Shown here: positions 15,948 to 24,445 of the stretch, in pieces
Numbering within the stretch: position 1 is the first letter of the stretch
How the letters are laid out: every line of letters begins with the position of its first letter
NCBI GenBank assembly: GCA_014695295.1
Contig: JACJNY010000042.1
Coordinates: 27,224 to 91,223, forward strand
Origin: Microcoleus sp. FACHB-61
Lineage (GTDB): Bacteria > Cyanobacteriota > Cyanobacteriia > Cyanobacteriales > Microcoleaceae
Reading direction: 5' to 3'
DNA: 64,000 nucleotides
Made by a program: the position numbers and the translations under genes
The notes under the pieces: generated by a model
What the model saw: the letters and a program-made list of their open reading frames with translations, nothing else
Databases searched by the model: none
What the model was told of the DNA's origin: nothing

Positions 15948-16703
15948 TCAAATGGCATCAGGATCGATACCCTGACTTCTCAAGTATGCCATTAGTCGAT
16001 CGGCGCGCTGGCGTTCCTCTTCGGCGCGCTGGCGTTCCTGTTCCACCCGTTCCGCACCCCATAGCAGCAAATTGCCATTCTCATCCCACCAGCGCAACCA
16101 ATAACCAGTTCTTTGAGATTTTTCGCCTTCCCAAACCCCTAGAAATAAACCCATTGATTCTATCCACAATCGCTGATTAGCATCCGGTTCTTGCAATTCG
16201 TATTCTCCCGAAGTCGAGAGTCTGTACACTTCCAATACTCCCGATTTCGGTTCAAAAATTACATAAATCGGTACTTGCAAAATTCGCTCATAAAACCGCC
16301 ATTTTCCGTAAGGATATGTCGGTTTATTTGAATATTCACTACCGTCAGTATCCGATAAAAATTCCATCACTACGGCAGGTACTTCTCCCTCAGCATTGGG
16401 CGTATAACTGCGGCGAACTTCTCCTGGTTCTGCGGGCAATACCGAGGGAACGTACACCCAATCTGGTGCTTTTACTACTGTTTTGTCGTTAACTTTGGCA
16501 CACAGTCCAAAATTGGAAGCTATTAGCATTGAAGCTAGGATAAATCCTGCGAGTTCCAAGGCTTCTCGCAGGGCTGCGGCTAAAAGTGGTTGGTCGATAT
16601 TTTCCACAGGATCGTCGGGTAATTTAAAGTCGTCTGGCAATTTTTCCCAAGTTATAGTATACTTTGTTTTGGTTTTTTCCGGTTTCGATAATGTTTGCGT
16701 CAT
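15948..16703 (-). CDS. Uma2 family endonuclease with C-terminal coiled coil
   Basis: The 251-residue Uma2 protein has the core VKAPDWVYVPSV (PD motif), VPAVVMEFLSDTDGSEYS (Glu in strand 3), YGKWRFYERILQVPIYVIFEPKSGVLEVYRL, and the long tail common to one cyanobacterial subgroup, NGNLLLWGAERVEQERQRAEEERQRADRLMAYLRSQG. That tail should form a short coiled coil. The key acidic residues are present, so the fold looks intact. It is a single gene separated from the MCE gene by a 176-base spacer carrying two direct repeats. No function is established for this family in cyanobacteria. Confidence 0.88.
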   Translation of the reverse strand: MTQTLSKPEKTKTKYTITWEKLPDDFKLPDDPVENIDQPLLAAALREALELAGFILASMLIASNFGLCAKVNDKTVVKAPDWVYVPSVLPAEPGEVRRSYTPNAEGEVPAVVMEFLSDTDGSEYSNKPTYPYGKWRFYERILQVPIYVIFEPKSGVLEVYRLSTSGEYELQEPDANQRLWIESMGLFLGVWEGEKSQRTGYWLRWWDENGNLLLWGAERVEQERQRAEEERQRADRLMAYLRSQGIDPDAI

Positions 16704-16757
16704 TGTTTTTTTTTCCTAAAAAAGTTTTTTGTTAATAGGATTTGGACAAGAGCTTTA

Positions 16758-16830
16758 AGGTGGGGTGCGCAATTTACACCTTACTAACTAGCTGTAATCG
16801 GGGTGCGCACTGCGCACCTTACTAACTAGA
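16758..16830. repeat. Two direct repeats GGGGTGCGCA...CACCTTACTAACTAG
   Basis: Two imperfect copies, about 40 bases apart, of a sequence reading GGGGTGCGCA with CACCTTACTAACTAG. Related text (GTGCAGCGCAAACCTTACTAA) appears near 37242. It lies between the Uma2 and MCE genes and is probably a dispersed repeat, not a gene-specific regulator. Confidence 0.55.
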
Positions 16831-16879
16831 GAAAATCACGAATCTTGCAAGAATTGCAGTTATTCAATGATACCGTGTT

Positions 16880-18370
16880 TTAAGGAGTATTTTCTGGAGC
16901 AACTGGTTCTGCTGACCTTGCAGTTTGAGAAGGTATAACAGGCAATTTTGGCTGTTTGTGCAAGCTGGGAAATCCCGGCTCTAATGATTGATTTTTGGCA
17001 GTTTTACTCGCATTTACTTTCTCAGAAAGGGGAGCTAATGTTTGAGTCACTTTAACTTGCTGTCGCAGTTGTTCTGTCGAACCCAACAAGCCTCCCAATC
17101 CGTTGAACAACCTGCGAATGTTGTTGCGGAAAGCGGGATCTCCCGTCAAATCATCCACGTCGGAAGTAATTTTCTGCACGTTCTGAAATGTAGCTCGTGC
17201 AGAATCTAGAGTTTGCTGCAATAATAGCAAATTGGCGGGATTGTTTACTTGGCTGGATAAATCTCGCAAATTATTAGAAGCTTGGGCCGCATTCGCTGAT
17301 AAAACTTCTAAATTGTTCAGTAATTGTCCTTGGTTGATTCGATTAATTGTCGGACTCAAACTGCTGACAGCTACCTGCAGTTCCTGGCTGCTTTGATTCA
17401 TGTTATTCAGAGTTGAGACTAAACTAGCGCGGTTGGTTGTTACTAAAGAATTGACTTGGTTTGCTGTTAATGTAATTTGATTGGCTGCTTGAGTTACTGA
17501 ATTAGCAGAATTTATCGCAGCGGCAGATACGGCTTTTGTGGAAGTGTCCGCCGTAGATGCTACTTTAGAAACATCAGCGGCGACTGCTGATATTTCCGTC
17601 TTGAGCGATTGATTTAAGGTGCTTGCTTCTCCCTTTAATGATTGATTTAAACTGCGGGCTTCCCCCTTTAAGGATTGATTTAAACCTGCTATTTCGGTTT
17701 TTACAGATTGATTTAAGCTCCCAATGTCTCCCCTTACAGATTGATTTAAAGTTTTTATTTCCGCTTGGGCAGTTTTAGTTAAAGTCGATAAATCTTGAGT
17801 GAGTTTAGCTGCACCTTTAGCTGTGTTGGCTGTATTTTCTGCAAGGGATTTAATATTGTTGAACAGCGCGGGGTCAGTGTAGAAATTAGCTAGGCGGACT
17901 GTGGATTTAATTAGTTCGTCGATAGTGACTCCAGCTTGACCTTTTAAGCGCGAATTGTTGCAGATAATCTCTGGGGGACAGTCGGCGCTAACCGGATTGG
18001 CGCTAAGTAACGATTCTGGCAAAATCGATTTGGGGGTAATGTCGATCGAGGATTCGCCAATTAAACCCGATTTATTCGCTTCGATCACCACATCCCGGGG
18101 AATCACTAAAGTACCGGGGGCAATCTCCAGCATCACGTCTACGCCGTTGGAACTCGGTTGGAGGGCGGTAATTTTACCGACTGCAACCCCACGATACCTG
18201 ATGGGCGTGCCTACTTGCATTCCTTGGGCGCTGGCAAATTCTACGGCGAATTTGTAGCTGCGGTTCCCTAGCTGCACGCCCCGCAGCCAGAGCACTATGC
18301 CGCCAAATAAACCGATTCCTACTAAAATTAATAACCCGACAGAACCTTCTCTTACAGTTCGCGATTGCAT
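16880..18370 (-). CDS. MCE/MlaD family lipid-transport protein
   Basis: The 496-residue protein has one N-terminal transmembrane helix (GSVGLLILVGIGLFGGIVLWL, about 9-29). A single MCE/MlaD domain follows (about 38-115, KFAVEFASAQGMQVGTPIRYRGVAVGKI), then a long helical C-terminal region. Residues about 205-260 carry a roughly 11-residue repeat built on LNQS(V/L)K (xxE/G)(A/I)xx, present five times in near-identical form, which should make a long coiled coil or tunnel-like helix. In Gram-negative bacteria and chloroplasts (TGD2) such proteins ferry phospholipids between the envelope membranes. The partner ATPase lies at 18873, with a four-helix-bundle gene in between. The C-terminus ends in a Pro/Ala-rich tail. 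Confidence 0.9.
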   Translation of the reverse strand: MQSRTVREGSVGLLILVGIGLFGGIVLWLRGVQLGNRSYKFAVEFASAQGMQVGTPIRYRGVAVGKITALQPSSNGVDVMLEIAPGTLVIPRDVVIEANKSGLIGESSIDITPKSILPESLLSANPVSADCPPEIICNNSRLKGQAGVTIDELIKSTVRLANFYTDPALFNNIKSLAENTANTAKGAAKLTQDLSTLTKTAQAEIKTLNQSVRGDIGSLNQSVKTEIAGLNQSLKGEARSLNQSLKGEASTLNQSLKTEISAVAADVSKVASTADTSTKAVSAAAINSANSVTQAANQITLTANQVNSLVTTNRASLVSTLNNMNQSSQELQVAVSSLSPTINRINQGQLLNNLEVLSANAAQASNNLRDLSSQVNNPANLLLLQQTLDSARATFQNVQKITSDVDDLTGDPAFRNNIRRLFNGLGGLLGSTEQLRQQVKVTQTLAPLSEKVNASKTAKNQSLEPGFPSLHKQPKLPVIPSQTARSAEPVAPENTP

Positions 18371-18382
18371 ATTACCTCTTTA

Positions 18383-18410
18383 GGCAGTTGGCAGTTGGCA
18401 GTTGGCAGTT
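18383..18410. repeat. Heptanucleotide tandem repeat (GGCAGTT)x4
   Basis: Four exact GGCAGTT copies lie between the MCE gene and the four-helix-bundle gene, ending 1 base before that gene's stop codon. The unit differs from the ATTTTAG arrays, but the period is also 7. Confidence 0.9.
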
Positions 18411-18411
18411 G

Positions 18412-18786
18412 TTAATTTTTTTCTGATGTGTTGCCTATAGATTTTAGATAGGCGTTTAGCCTGGGCGACAGTTCGTCAATAATTGGCTTGAGTATTTCTA
18501 CTTGCGTAGTTGTTAGTAGTTGCCTAGTATAAGCCCGTCTCAACCAGTGCTTTGTTTCATATAAAGAACCTCTGGCAATCTTGATAAATCTCCGATGATC
18601 CTGATAGCTACCTCGACCATCTCCTTCAGCAATATTAGCACCAATACTATCAGCCGAGCGAATAATTTGCTTGCCGACAGTATCTTTTGCTAGTGCGTCC
18701 CATTTTATAACAATATTCCAAATTTCATCAGCTAATTTTTCAGCTAATTTATAAACATCTAACTTCTGAAAGTTTGTTTGTGACAT
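18412..18786 (-). CDS. Four helix bundle protein (23S rRNA intervening-sequence type)
   Basis: The 124-residue protein is a clear member of the four-helix-bundle family first found in 23S rRNA intervening sequences: FQKLDVYKLAEKLADEIW, IIRSADSIGANIAEGDGRGSYQDHRRFIKIARGSLYETKHWLRRA. Its role is unknown, and it is often carried on mobile-looking segments. Here it sits between the MCE gene and its ATPase, flanked on both sides by heptad arrays (18383 and 18826), which suggests insertion into a conserved operon. Confidence 0.9.
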   Translation of the reverse strand: MSQTNFQKLDVYKLAEKLADEIWNIVIKWDALAKDTVGKQIIRSADSIGANIAEGDGRGSYQDHRRFIKIARGSLYETKHWLRRAYTRQLLTTTQVEILKPIIDELSPRLNAYLKSIGNTSEKN

Positions 18787-18825
18787 ATGCTATCTCCCAA
18801 CAATACAAACAATTAACCACGACCT

Positions 18826-18871
18826 ACTGACAACTGCCCACTGACAACTGCCCACTAACAACTGACAATTG
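18826..18871. repeat. Heptad-type repeats (ACTGACA / ACTGCCC)
   Basis: Alternating ACTGACA-ACTGCCC blocks give a 7/14-bp periodicity (CTGACAACTGCCCACTGACAA). The array ends directly before the stop of the ATPase gene. Together with the GGCAGTT array it brackets the four-helix-bundle gene. Confidence 0.75.
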
Positions 18872-18872
18872 A

Positions 18873-19655
18873 CTATCCAATCGCTTGAATTGGCCCAGTA
18901 ACGCTGCCGGTAAAAAATTGTTTAATTAACAAATTATCGGTCGATGCAATATCGCTGACACTTCCCTCCCACTGCACTTTGCCTCGATAGAGAAATACGA
19001 GGCGATCGGCAGTGCGGCGGATGGTACTGTCTTGGTGAGTGACGATCGCATAAGTGCTGCAAACACCTTGGGCCGCCTGCAACTCGCGGATTAAATCTTC
19101 AATTACCGTCGAAGCGATCGGATCTAAACCCGCCGTCGGTTCATCGTACAGCAAAACCTCTGGATTATCCCTGGCATTATCGGGATTCGCCATGATGGCG
19201 CGGGCAAAACTTACTCGCTTCCGCATTCCCCCAGACAACTGCGCCGGATAGCGTTCGCCAATTCGCGGCAAACCCACCATCTCCAACTTTTCCTCCACCA
19301 ATTCCCGAATGCGGCTGCGCGGCAGCTTAGAATGCTGGTAAAGTAAAAAACCGACATTTTCCTCCACCGTCAGCGAATCAAACAAAGCCGCTTGCTGAAA
19401 TACCATCCCAATTCCGATCGGATCTGCCACGTCGTCCACCCATCCGACCCTGCGCTGTCCCTGAACGAAAACCTCCCCGGCATCCGGGGCCAACAAACCC
19501 GCCATTATTCGCAAAATCGTAGATTTCCCCGTCCCGGAAGGGCCAATAATTGCCAGGGCCTCTCCCCGATAAATCCTCAGATCGACTCGATCGAGGATCG
19601 GGTTCTGGCCGAAGGACTTACTTACCCCCTTGAGTTCGATTAGCGGCTCAACCAT
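18873..19655 (-). CDS. ABC transporter ATP-binding protein (MlaF-like)
   Basis: The 260-residue ATPase has Walker A GPSGTGKST (about 38-46), Q-loop GMVFQQAALFDSLTVEENV, signature LSGGMRKRVSFARA, Walker B VLLYDEPTAGLDP and the switch His in IVTHQD. The FQQAALFDSLTV text and the close MCE gene mark it as the energy component of a lipid-transport (Mla/TGD3-like) system. It powers phospholipid movement together with a permease that is not in this window. The order ATPase, four-helix bundle, MCE on the minus strand supports co-transcription with 16880-18370. Confidence 0.9.
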   Translation of the reverse strand: MVEPLIELKGVSKSFGQNPILDRVDLRIYRGEALAIIGPSGTGKSTILRIMAGLLAPDAGEVFVQGQRRVGWVDDVADPIGIGMVFQQAALFDSLTVEENVGFLLYQHSKLPRSRIRELVEEKLEMVGLPRIGERYPAQLSGGMRKRVSFARAIMANPDNARDNPEVLLYDEPTAGLDPIASTVIEDLIRELQAAQGVCSTYAIVTHQDSTIRRTADRLVFLYRGKVQWEGSVSDIASTDNLLIKQFFTGSVTGPIQAIG

Positions 19656-19679
19656 ATGATGTTATCAATAAGTTATCAG

Positions 19680-19741
19680 TCCTCAGTCATCAGTCTAGCT
19701 AATGACTAATGACTCATGACTAATGATTAATGACTAATGAG
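19680..19741. repeat. Heptad tandem repeats (TAATGAC / TCAGTCA type)
   Basis: An imperfect 7-bp series reading TCAGTCATCAGTC then TAATGACTAATGACTCATGACTAATGA lies in the divergent gap between the ATPase gene and yvcK. Confidence 0.75.
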
Positions 19742-19826
19742 TAGAATTGACTGCCAGAATCAAAACTCTCTTGTATTGTAAATTTGTCAGCTTGAGCTGT
19801 TCCAATACCCTTAAGACTAATTAACC

Positions 19827-21227
19827 ATGTCAATTAGTTCACTTCCTAAAGCCCTTCGCGTCTTGGCTAAAGCCAAGCAGGTTTTTGGCCGTTCCAGAAA
19901 TCCTTACCCCCCTTCTTTGCGGAACGGGCGAGTTTACCAGTGGTTTAAGTGGTTGGCCCCCGGACTGTTGGTGAAACGGTGGCTGCTGATCAGTGCTAGC
20001 GGTTTGGTACTTGCCAGTTTGGGTTTAGCGATTTGGACTGGGATGACTCCGATTTTTTTCTTCTTGCAATTGTTGAGAAATTTTTTGGCGTGGATTGCGG
20101 AAGTTATTCCCAATTACGTGTCGGGCCCGATCATCATTGCTGGCGGGATTTTGTTAATTCTGTGGGGACAAACTCGCAGTTTGAACTCTATTACTCAAGT
20201 GCTGATGCCCGAAGGGAATGAGGAATTGGTCGATCGACTCCTCAACCACCGCCGCTTGAACCGCGGCCCGAAAATTGTGGCAATTGGGGGCGGTACGGGC
20301 CTTTCTAATTTGCTCAGAGGATTGAAGGATTACAGCGCCAAAATCACTGCTATTGTCACAGTGGCGGATGATGGCGGGTCTTCCGGGCGGCTGCGCAGGG
20401 AAATTGGGGTATTACCGCCGGGAGACATTCGCAATTGTTTAGCGGCTTTGGCAGATGAGGAAAAGTTATTAACTGAGTTATTTCAATATCGCTTTCGGGC
20501 CGGTGACGGTTTGATGGGTCACAGTTTTGGGAATTTGTTTTTGACGGCGATGAGCGATATTGCTGGAGATTTGGAACAGGCGATCGCCGCGAGTTCTAAA
20601 GTTTTAGCAGTTAGGGGAGAGGTGCTGCCGGCTACTCTGAGCGACGTTTCTTTGTGGGCAGAACTGGCTGACGGTCGGAGGATTGAGGGGGAGTCCAGCA
20701 TTACAGAAGCTAACGGGCGAATCCTCAAAATAGGCTGTACTCCTGCTAATCCTCCGGCGTTACCCAGGGCTGTGGAAGGGCTTCGGGAAGCGGATTTTAT
20801 TATTATTGGGCCCGGGAGTCTTTATACGAGCGTCATTCCGAATTTGTTGGTGCCGGAAATTGCTGATGCGATCGCCAACAGCGAAGTTCCGCGCATTTAT
20901 GTGTGCAATATTATGACTCAGCCAGGGGAAACTGACGGATACAGTGTTGCAGACCACATTCGGGCGATCGACCGCGCTTGTGGCCGACCACTGTTCGATG
21001 CTGTAGTAGTTCAGGGAAAAGTCCCTTCTGCAAAAGCTTTGATCCGCTATTCTCAGGAGAATTCTTATCCGGTTGTGCTCGATCGAGAAGCCGTAACGCA
21101 ATTGGGGCGGCGAATTGTCATCGCAAATGTGATGGATGAAGATAAAAATACGGGTTTAATTCGCCACAATTCTCAAAGGTTGGCGGGGATGTTGCTGCGT
21201 TGGTACGGCCGCGCCCAGAACATTTAA
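19827..21227 (+). CDS. yvcK: YvcK/CofD-like family protein
   Basis: The 466-residue protein has two N-terminal hydrophobic helices (about 50-75 and 85-110) typical of the cyanobacterial form. The YvcK/CofD-like domain follows: [102 protein letters not shown], and [23 protein letters not shown] (here preceded by YV). The family binds UDP-sugars or related ligands and controls carbon metabolism and cell-wall synthesis in Bacillus and relatives. The enzyme activity of the CofD relatives (2-phospho-lactate transfer) is not expected. ATG at 19827, read in the opposite direction from the Mla ATPase. Confidence 0.9.
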   Translation: MSISSLPKALRVLAKAKQVFGRSRNPYPPSLRNGRVYQWFKWLAPGLLVKRWLLISASGLVLASLGLAIWTGMTPIFFFLQLLRNFLAWIAEVIPNYVSGPIIIAGGILLILWGQTRSLNSITQVLMPEGNEELVDRLLNHRRLNRGPKIVAIGGGTGLSNLLRGLKDYSAKITAIVTVADDGGSSGRLRREIGVLPPGDIRNCLAALADEEKLLTELFQYRFRAGDGLMGHSFGNLFLTAMSDIAGDLEQAIAASSKVLAVRGEVLPATLSDVSLWAELADGRRIEGESSITEANGRILKIGCTPANPPALPRAVEGLREADFIIIGPGSLYTSVIPNLLVPEIADAIANSEVPRIYVCNIMTQPGETDGYSVADHIRAIDRACGRPLFDAVVVQGKVPSAKALIRYSQENSYPVVLDREAVTQLGRRIVIANVMDEDKNTGLIRHNSQRLAGMLLRWYGRAQNI

Positions 21228-21397
21228 GCTGATGCCTTTGAGGGAGAAAGTGGCAGAGAAAATCATATCAAATTTGGTTGCGGAATTATACCCGAGCGCT
21301 CACCTGACCCTCGCGATTAGCACTCGCGATCGAGATGCTCGCACTGCTATTATGCCGATGCAAACAAAAACGATATCACAACAGACAACTGATTGAA

Positions 21398-21847
21398 ATG
21401 AAAACTTTGCTTCCCGATTCTGAGGCTACGCACAAGTTTGGTGTTGCGTTAGGTCGATCGCTCCCCCCAGGGACTGTAATCTTATTACAAGGAGATTTAG
21501 GTGCTGGCAAAACTACCTTGGTTCAAGGTATCGCTGAAGGTTTAGGAATTTCCGACTCGATCGAAAGTCCTACTTTCACCCTGATTAACGAGTATTTTGC
21601 AGGGCGAGTTCCGCTGTATCATCTAGATTTGTATCGACTGGAACCCGAAGAAGCCGAGGCTTTGCACTTAGAAAGTTATTGGGACGGATTAGAAAGGGAT
21701 TTGGGAATTGTGGCGATCGAATGGGCGGAAAGATTAAAGTACAAACCAGAAAATTATTTGCAAATTTATTTGACTTATCTAGATAACGGGCGGCAAATTG
21801 AAGTAATTGGTAATGGCGACTTATTGGATTGGCAATTGGAAATTTGA
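21398..21847 (+). CDS. tsaE: tRNA threonylcarbamoyladenosine biosynthesis ATPase TsaE
   Basis: ATG 21398 (MKTLLPDSEATHKFG) is chosen. The frame is open upstream, but that part does not resemble TsaE. The 149-residue product matches TsaE throughout: SLPPGTVILLQGDLGAGKTTLVQGIAEGLGI (Walker A GDLGAGKT), SPTFTLINEYFAGRVPLYHLDLYRLE, and WDGLERDLGIVAIEWAERL. TsaE works with TsaB and TsaD to make t6A at position 37 of ANN-decoding tRNAs. It overlaps nothing and is followed convergently by a toxin-antitoxin pair. Confidence 0.93.
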   Translation: MKTLLPDSEATHKFGVALGRSLPPGTVILLQGDLGAGKTTLVQGIAEGLGISDSIESPTFTLINEYFAGRVPLYHLDLYRLEPEEAEALHLESYWDGLERDLGIVAIEWAERLKYKPENYLQIYLTYLDNGRQIEVIGNGDLLDWQLEI

Positions 21848-21863
21848 GAAAAGGCGATCGAAC

Positions 21864-22196
21864 TTACTGCGGCGGGCGGTTGACTCGAATCAATTTACCT
21901 CTCAAAGTTTCCTCACCAGCAATAGCATCATTAATGCGTGTTGCCAACTTTTCTACGTTCCTATCTTTGGTACAAACAATAATACCAGCGTGGCCTGGCT
22001 GTCGGTTGTGCAGTCCGATGAAATCAAATCGATTTAATGTCAAAACAGCTCGATCGTTGCTTATAGCAAATGCTAGCACCTCTGGATCGGGAATCCCAAG
22101 TCCTGCTTTTCCTGCTTCCTGAACCGTCAGGACATTGTGACCAAAAGCGCGCAGCAATTGCACAACTGGCAAAGGAAATTGTTCGTCGGCATACAA
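21864..22196 (-). CDS. DUF5615 family PIN-like toxin candidate
   Basis: The 110-residue protein has the DUF5615 signature: YADEQFPLPVVQLLRAFGHNVLTVQEAGKAGLGIPDPEVLAFAISNDRAVLTLNRFDF, then HAGIIVCTKD. The Asp of ADE and the Asp of NDRAV...NRFDF fit the acidic PIN-like site. Only a TTG (22196) can start it, because no ATG lies between the preceding stop codon and the conserved start. The stop of the DUF433 gene lies 12 bases upstream, and coupling is likely. Paired with DUF433 it forms a type II-like toxin-antitoxin module found widely in cyanobacteria. RNase activity is presumed, not shown. Confidence 0.85.
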   Translation of the reverse strand: MYADEQFPLPVVQLLRAFGHNVLTVQEAGKAGLGIPDPEVLAFAISNDRAVLTLNRFDFIGLHNRQPGHAGIIVCTKDRNVEKLATRINDAIAGEETLRGKLIRVNRPPQ

Positions 22197-22208
22197 ATTT
22201 AGGATGAC

Positions 22209-22535
22209 TCAGGCTTCCTCATTCTTGCCGATTGCTTCTTCCATTTCCTCCTGATGTGCATCAGCATAAGTCCAAACATTGACTAGATCGGCAGCGCTTA
22301 GATGGGGATAAAATTGTAAAAGTTCGGCATCGCTTGAACCTTCGCGGCGAAAACTTTCAAGCAGCCAAACAGGGATGCGAGTTTTGGCAATGCAAGCATC
22401 GCCACCACACACGTCGGGAGTCTTGGTAATTCCCGGCCAGCTATTACTTAAACTTTGGGTTAACAGTCTGATGACTTCAGCTTTTTCAGTCGGAGTTAAG
22501 GCCAGGAGTTGTGTTTCTAGTTCTTCGAGGAGCAT
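22209..22535 (-). CDS. DUF433 family antitoxin candidate
   Basis: ATG 22535 (MLLEELETQLLALTPTEKAEV) is chosen over a longer open frame, because the family starts with this short helix and the extra 29 residues overlap an inverted repeat. The 108-residue product has the DUF433 core: ITKTPDVCGGDACIAKTRIPVWLLESFRREGSSDAELLQFYPHLSAADLVNVWTYADAHQEEMEEA. The core is a helix-turn-helix-like fold that binds DNA and probably neutralises the DUF5615 partner, which starts 12 bases downstream. A 134-bp inverted-repeat element lies just upstream and may contain its promoter region. Confidence 0.87.
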   Translation of the reverse strand: MLLEELETQLLALTPTEKAEVIRLLTQSLSNSWPGITKTPDVCGGDACIAKTRIPVWLLESFRREGSSDAELLQFYPHLSAADLVNVWTYADAHQEEMEEAIGKNEEA

Positions 22536-22568
22536 GGGTAAAATCGCCTTTGCGATCGGGAATATGTC

Positions 22569-22702
22569 ATAATCAATACTTCGGACAGTTTTTGACTGCC
22601 AACCGTAGAATAAGGGTTTCAAAACGATTCGGCAATCGAGCTACCAACGGAACATCGATGATTTCAGACTACGAACTAAAAACTGTCCGAACTATTGATT
22701 AT
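22569..22702. repeat. Inverted-repeat (MITE-like) element with 25-bp arms
   Basis: The left arm 22569-22593 (starting ATAATCAATACTTCGGACAG) and the right arm 22678-22702 (starting AAAAACTGTCCGAACTATTG) are reverse complements except for one base. About 84 bp separate them, with no ORF. It lies between the DUF433 gene and pyrC. No target-site duplication was evident. Confidence 0.8.
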
Positions 22703-22724
22703 AACACTTTACCTTTATTCATGC

Positions 22725-24047
22725 TTAATCAGCGTCAAATGTCAAGGCTTCCCCCCTAACCGTTGTATCCAATTTACCCTTCTCAAAAACTACTTTTCCT
22801 CCCACAACAGTCACAACCGGCCATCCCGTTAAACTCCATCCTTCAAATGGGCTCCAGCCGCACTTAGTCACCATTTCTTCTCGCACAACCGGGCGGTAGT
22901 TGTCCAAATCTACTAATACTAAATCGGCATCAAAACCCGGGGCAATCGCCCCTTTGTTGGGAATTTTATAAGCCTTAGCAACTGCTGCCGACATCCAATT
23001 AGCAACTTGCGCAACCGTACATCTTCCCTCTACTGCTTGCGTCAACATCAAAGGTAAAGAAGTTTCGACTCCGGGCATTCCCGACGGCGTATTTGGATAT
23101 TCTTGAGCTTTTTCTGCTAATGTGTGCGGCGCGTGATCGGTGGCAATAAAATCAATTACCCCGTCTAATAAAGCTTGCCAAAGTATTTCGTTATCGCGGG
23201 GTTCGCGCAAAGGCGGATTCATCTGAGCTAAACTGCCAATTTTTTCATAGGCGCTGGTATTTAACAACAAATGCTGCGGCGTAACTTCCGCAGTTACCCA
23301 ACTCGGTTTTTCCTGGCGCAACAACTCAGCTTCATCCCCAGTTGAAAGGTGCAGAATGTGCAGTCGGCGCTGATATTTATTAGAAAGTTTTAAGGCTAGC
23401 TGAGTTGCTAACAAAGCTGCTTGATTGTCTTGAATTTGCGAGTGCACGGCAACATCGGAAATCCCGGCAAATTCCTGACGCCTCTGATTGATTCTAGCTT
23501 GGTCTTCCGCGTGTACCGCAATTAGTCGATCGCCCTTGGCAAAAATCGCCTCTAAAGTTGCTTCTCCATCCACCAAAAGCTGGCCGTGCATCGAACCCAT
23601 AAAAACTTTAATCCCCGGAGTCGGATTCGCATTCAACAAATCCGGCAAATTCTCGGGCGTTGCACCAATAAAAAAGCCGTAATTCACCAAACACTTCTCG
23701 GCAGCGCGGCTTAGTTTATCATCTAAGGCAGCTTGAGTTGTTGTCAGGGGTCGCGTATTCGGCATTTCCAGAAACGATGTTACGCCGCCTTTAGCGCAAG
23801 CACAGCTAGCGGTAAACAAGTCTTCCTTGTGTTCTAAACCCGGTTCGCGGAAATGTACCTGGGGGTCAATTACTCCGGGTAACAGAGTTAAGCCGATCGC
23901 ATCTATTTCTCGATCGCCCGATTCGGCAATGGACGGAGCAACCCGAACAATTTTGCCCTCGCAGATTTCCACGTCCCCTACTAAAAACTCGCCGTTGGGC
24001 AAAAGAATGCGAGCGCCGCGGATTAACAAACTTGATGTGGTCGGCAT
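22725..24047 (-). CDS. pyrC: Dihydroorotase (class I amidohydrolase family)
   Basis: The 440-residue protein is a good length match for type I dihydroorotase, which closes carbamoyl-aspartate to dihydroorotate in pyrimidine synthesis. Landmarks are DPQVHFREPGLEHKEDL (61-77), EMPNTRPLTT, the carboxylated-lysine motif GIKVFMGSMHG (Lys147), AVHAEDQ (His179), LHILHLSTGDEAE (His233) and FIATDHAPHTLAEK (Asp304). In most family members the first metal motif is HxH, but here it reads Q63-V-H65. A neighbouring residue may substitute, or this may be a cyanobacterial subgroup with an altered first site. No neighbouring pyrimidine genes are present. Confidence 0.85.
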   Translation of the reverse strand: MPTTSSLLIRGARILLPNGEFLVGDVEICEGKIVRVAPSIAESGDREIDAIGLTLLPGVIDPQVHFREPGLEHKEDLFTASCACAKGGVTSFLEMPNTRPLTTTQAALDDKLSRAAEKCLVNYGFFIGATPENLPDLLNANPTPGIKVFMGSMHGQLLVDGEATLEAIFAKGDRLIAVHAEDQARINQRRQEFAGISDVAVHSQIQDNQAALLATQLALKLSNKYQRRLHILHLSTGDEAELLRQEKPSWVTAEVTPQHLLLNTSAYEKIGSLAQMNPPLREPRDNEILWQALLDGVIDFIATDHAPHTLAEKAQEYPNTPSGMPGVETSLPLMLTQAVEGRCTVAQVANWMSAAVAKAYKIPNKGAIAPGFDADLVLVDLDNYRPVVREEMVTKCGWSPFEGWSLTGWPVVTVVGGKVVFEKGKLDTTVRGEALTFDAD

Positions 24048-24198
24048 AAGCTATAATTAAATGAGTAAGGTGCGTGAGCACATGAAAAAATTTTATCCTC
24101 AAAAGAGTTCTGTCAATAGTAAGAAATATGAATGGGACTGGCGCTCAGAAACTCCGTTTATACGGAAAATAAGAGGTTGAGGACGATATATCTATGCA

Positions 24199-24213
24199 AG
24201 AAACCCGGTTTCT
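24199..24213. repeat. Dispersed near-palindrome AGAAACCCGGTTTCT
   Basis: A 15-bp near-palindrome identical to the copy at 37156. It is in the 398-bp pyrC-lepB gap, which also holds a 14-bp inverted repeat (CAGGCAGATGCCTG at 24236-24249) and no coding signal. Confidence 0.6.
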
Positions 24214-24411
24214 TACTGGGCGCGTTTGAGGTAACAGGCAGATGCCTGTGAAGCAACAAATATTTTTTTATTGGTAGCCAGTCCTAACCCCCTCATAAAA
24301 AAATTATTCCAAAACAAATCGAAGTTTTGCACTCGTCAGCAGGGCCAATGCAAAAGCCCACCCCGCCGGCGAAGATTTTGGAGATTTCCTGAAAAAACTC
24401 CGAATTAAGTT

Positions 24412-24417
24412 TATAAT
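24412..24417 (+). promoter_or_regulatory. Possible -10 box for lepB
   Basis: A TATAAT lies 29 bases before the lepB ATG. No clear -35 hexamer is seen at the normal distance, so this is a tentative promoter element. Confidence 0.35.
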
Positions 24418-24445
24418 TTGTATCCAGCCCAGTCACTTAATATTT

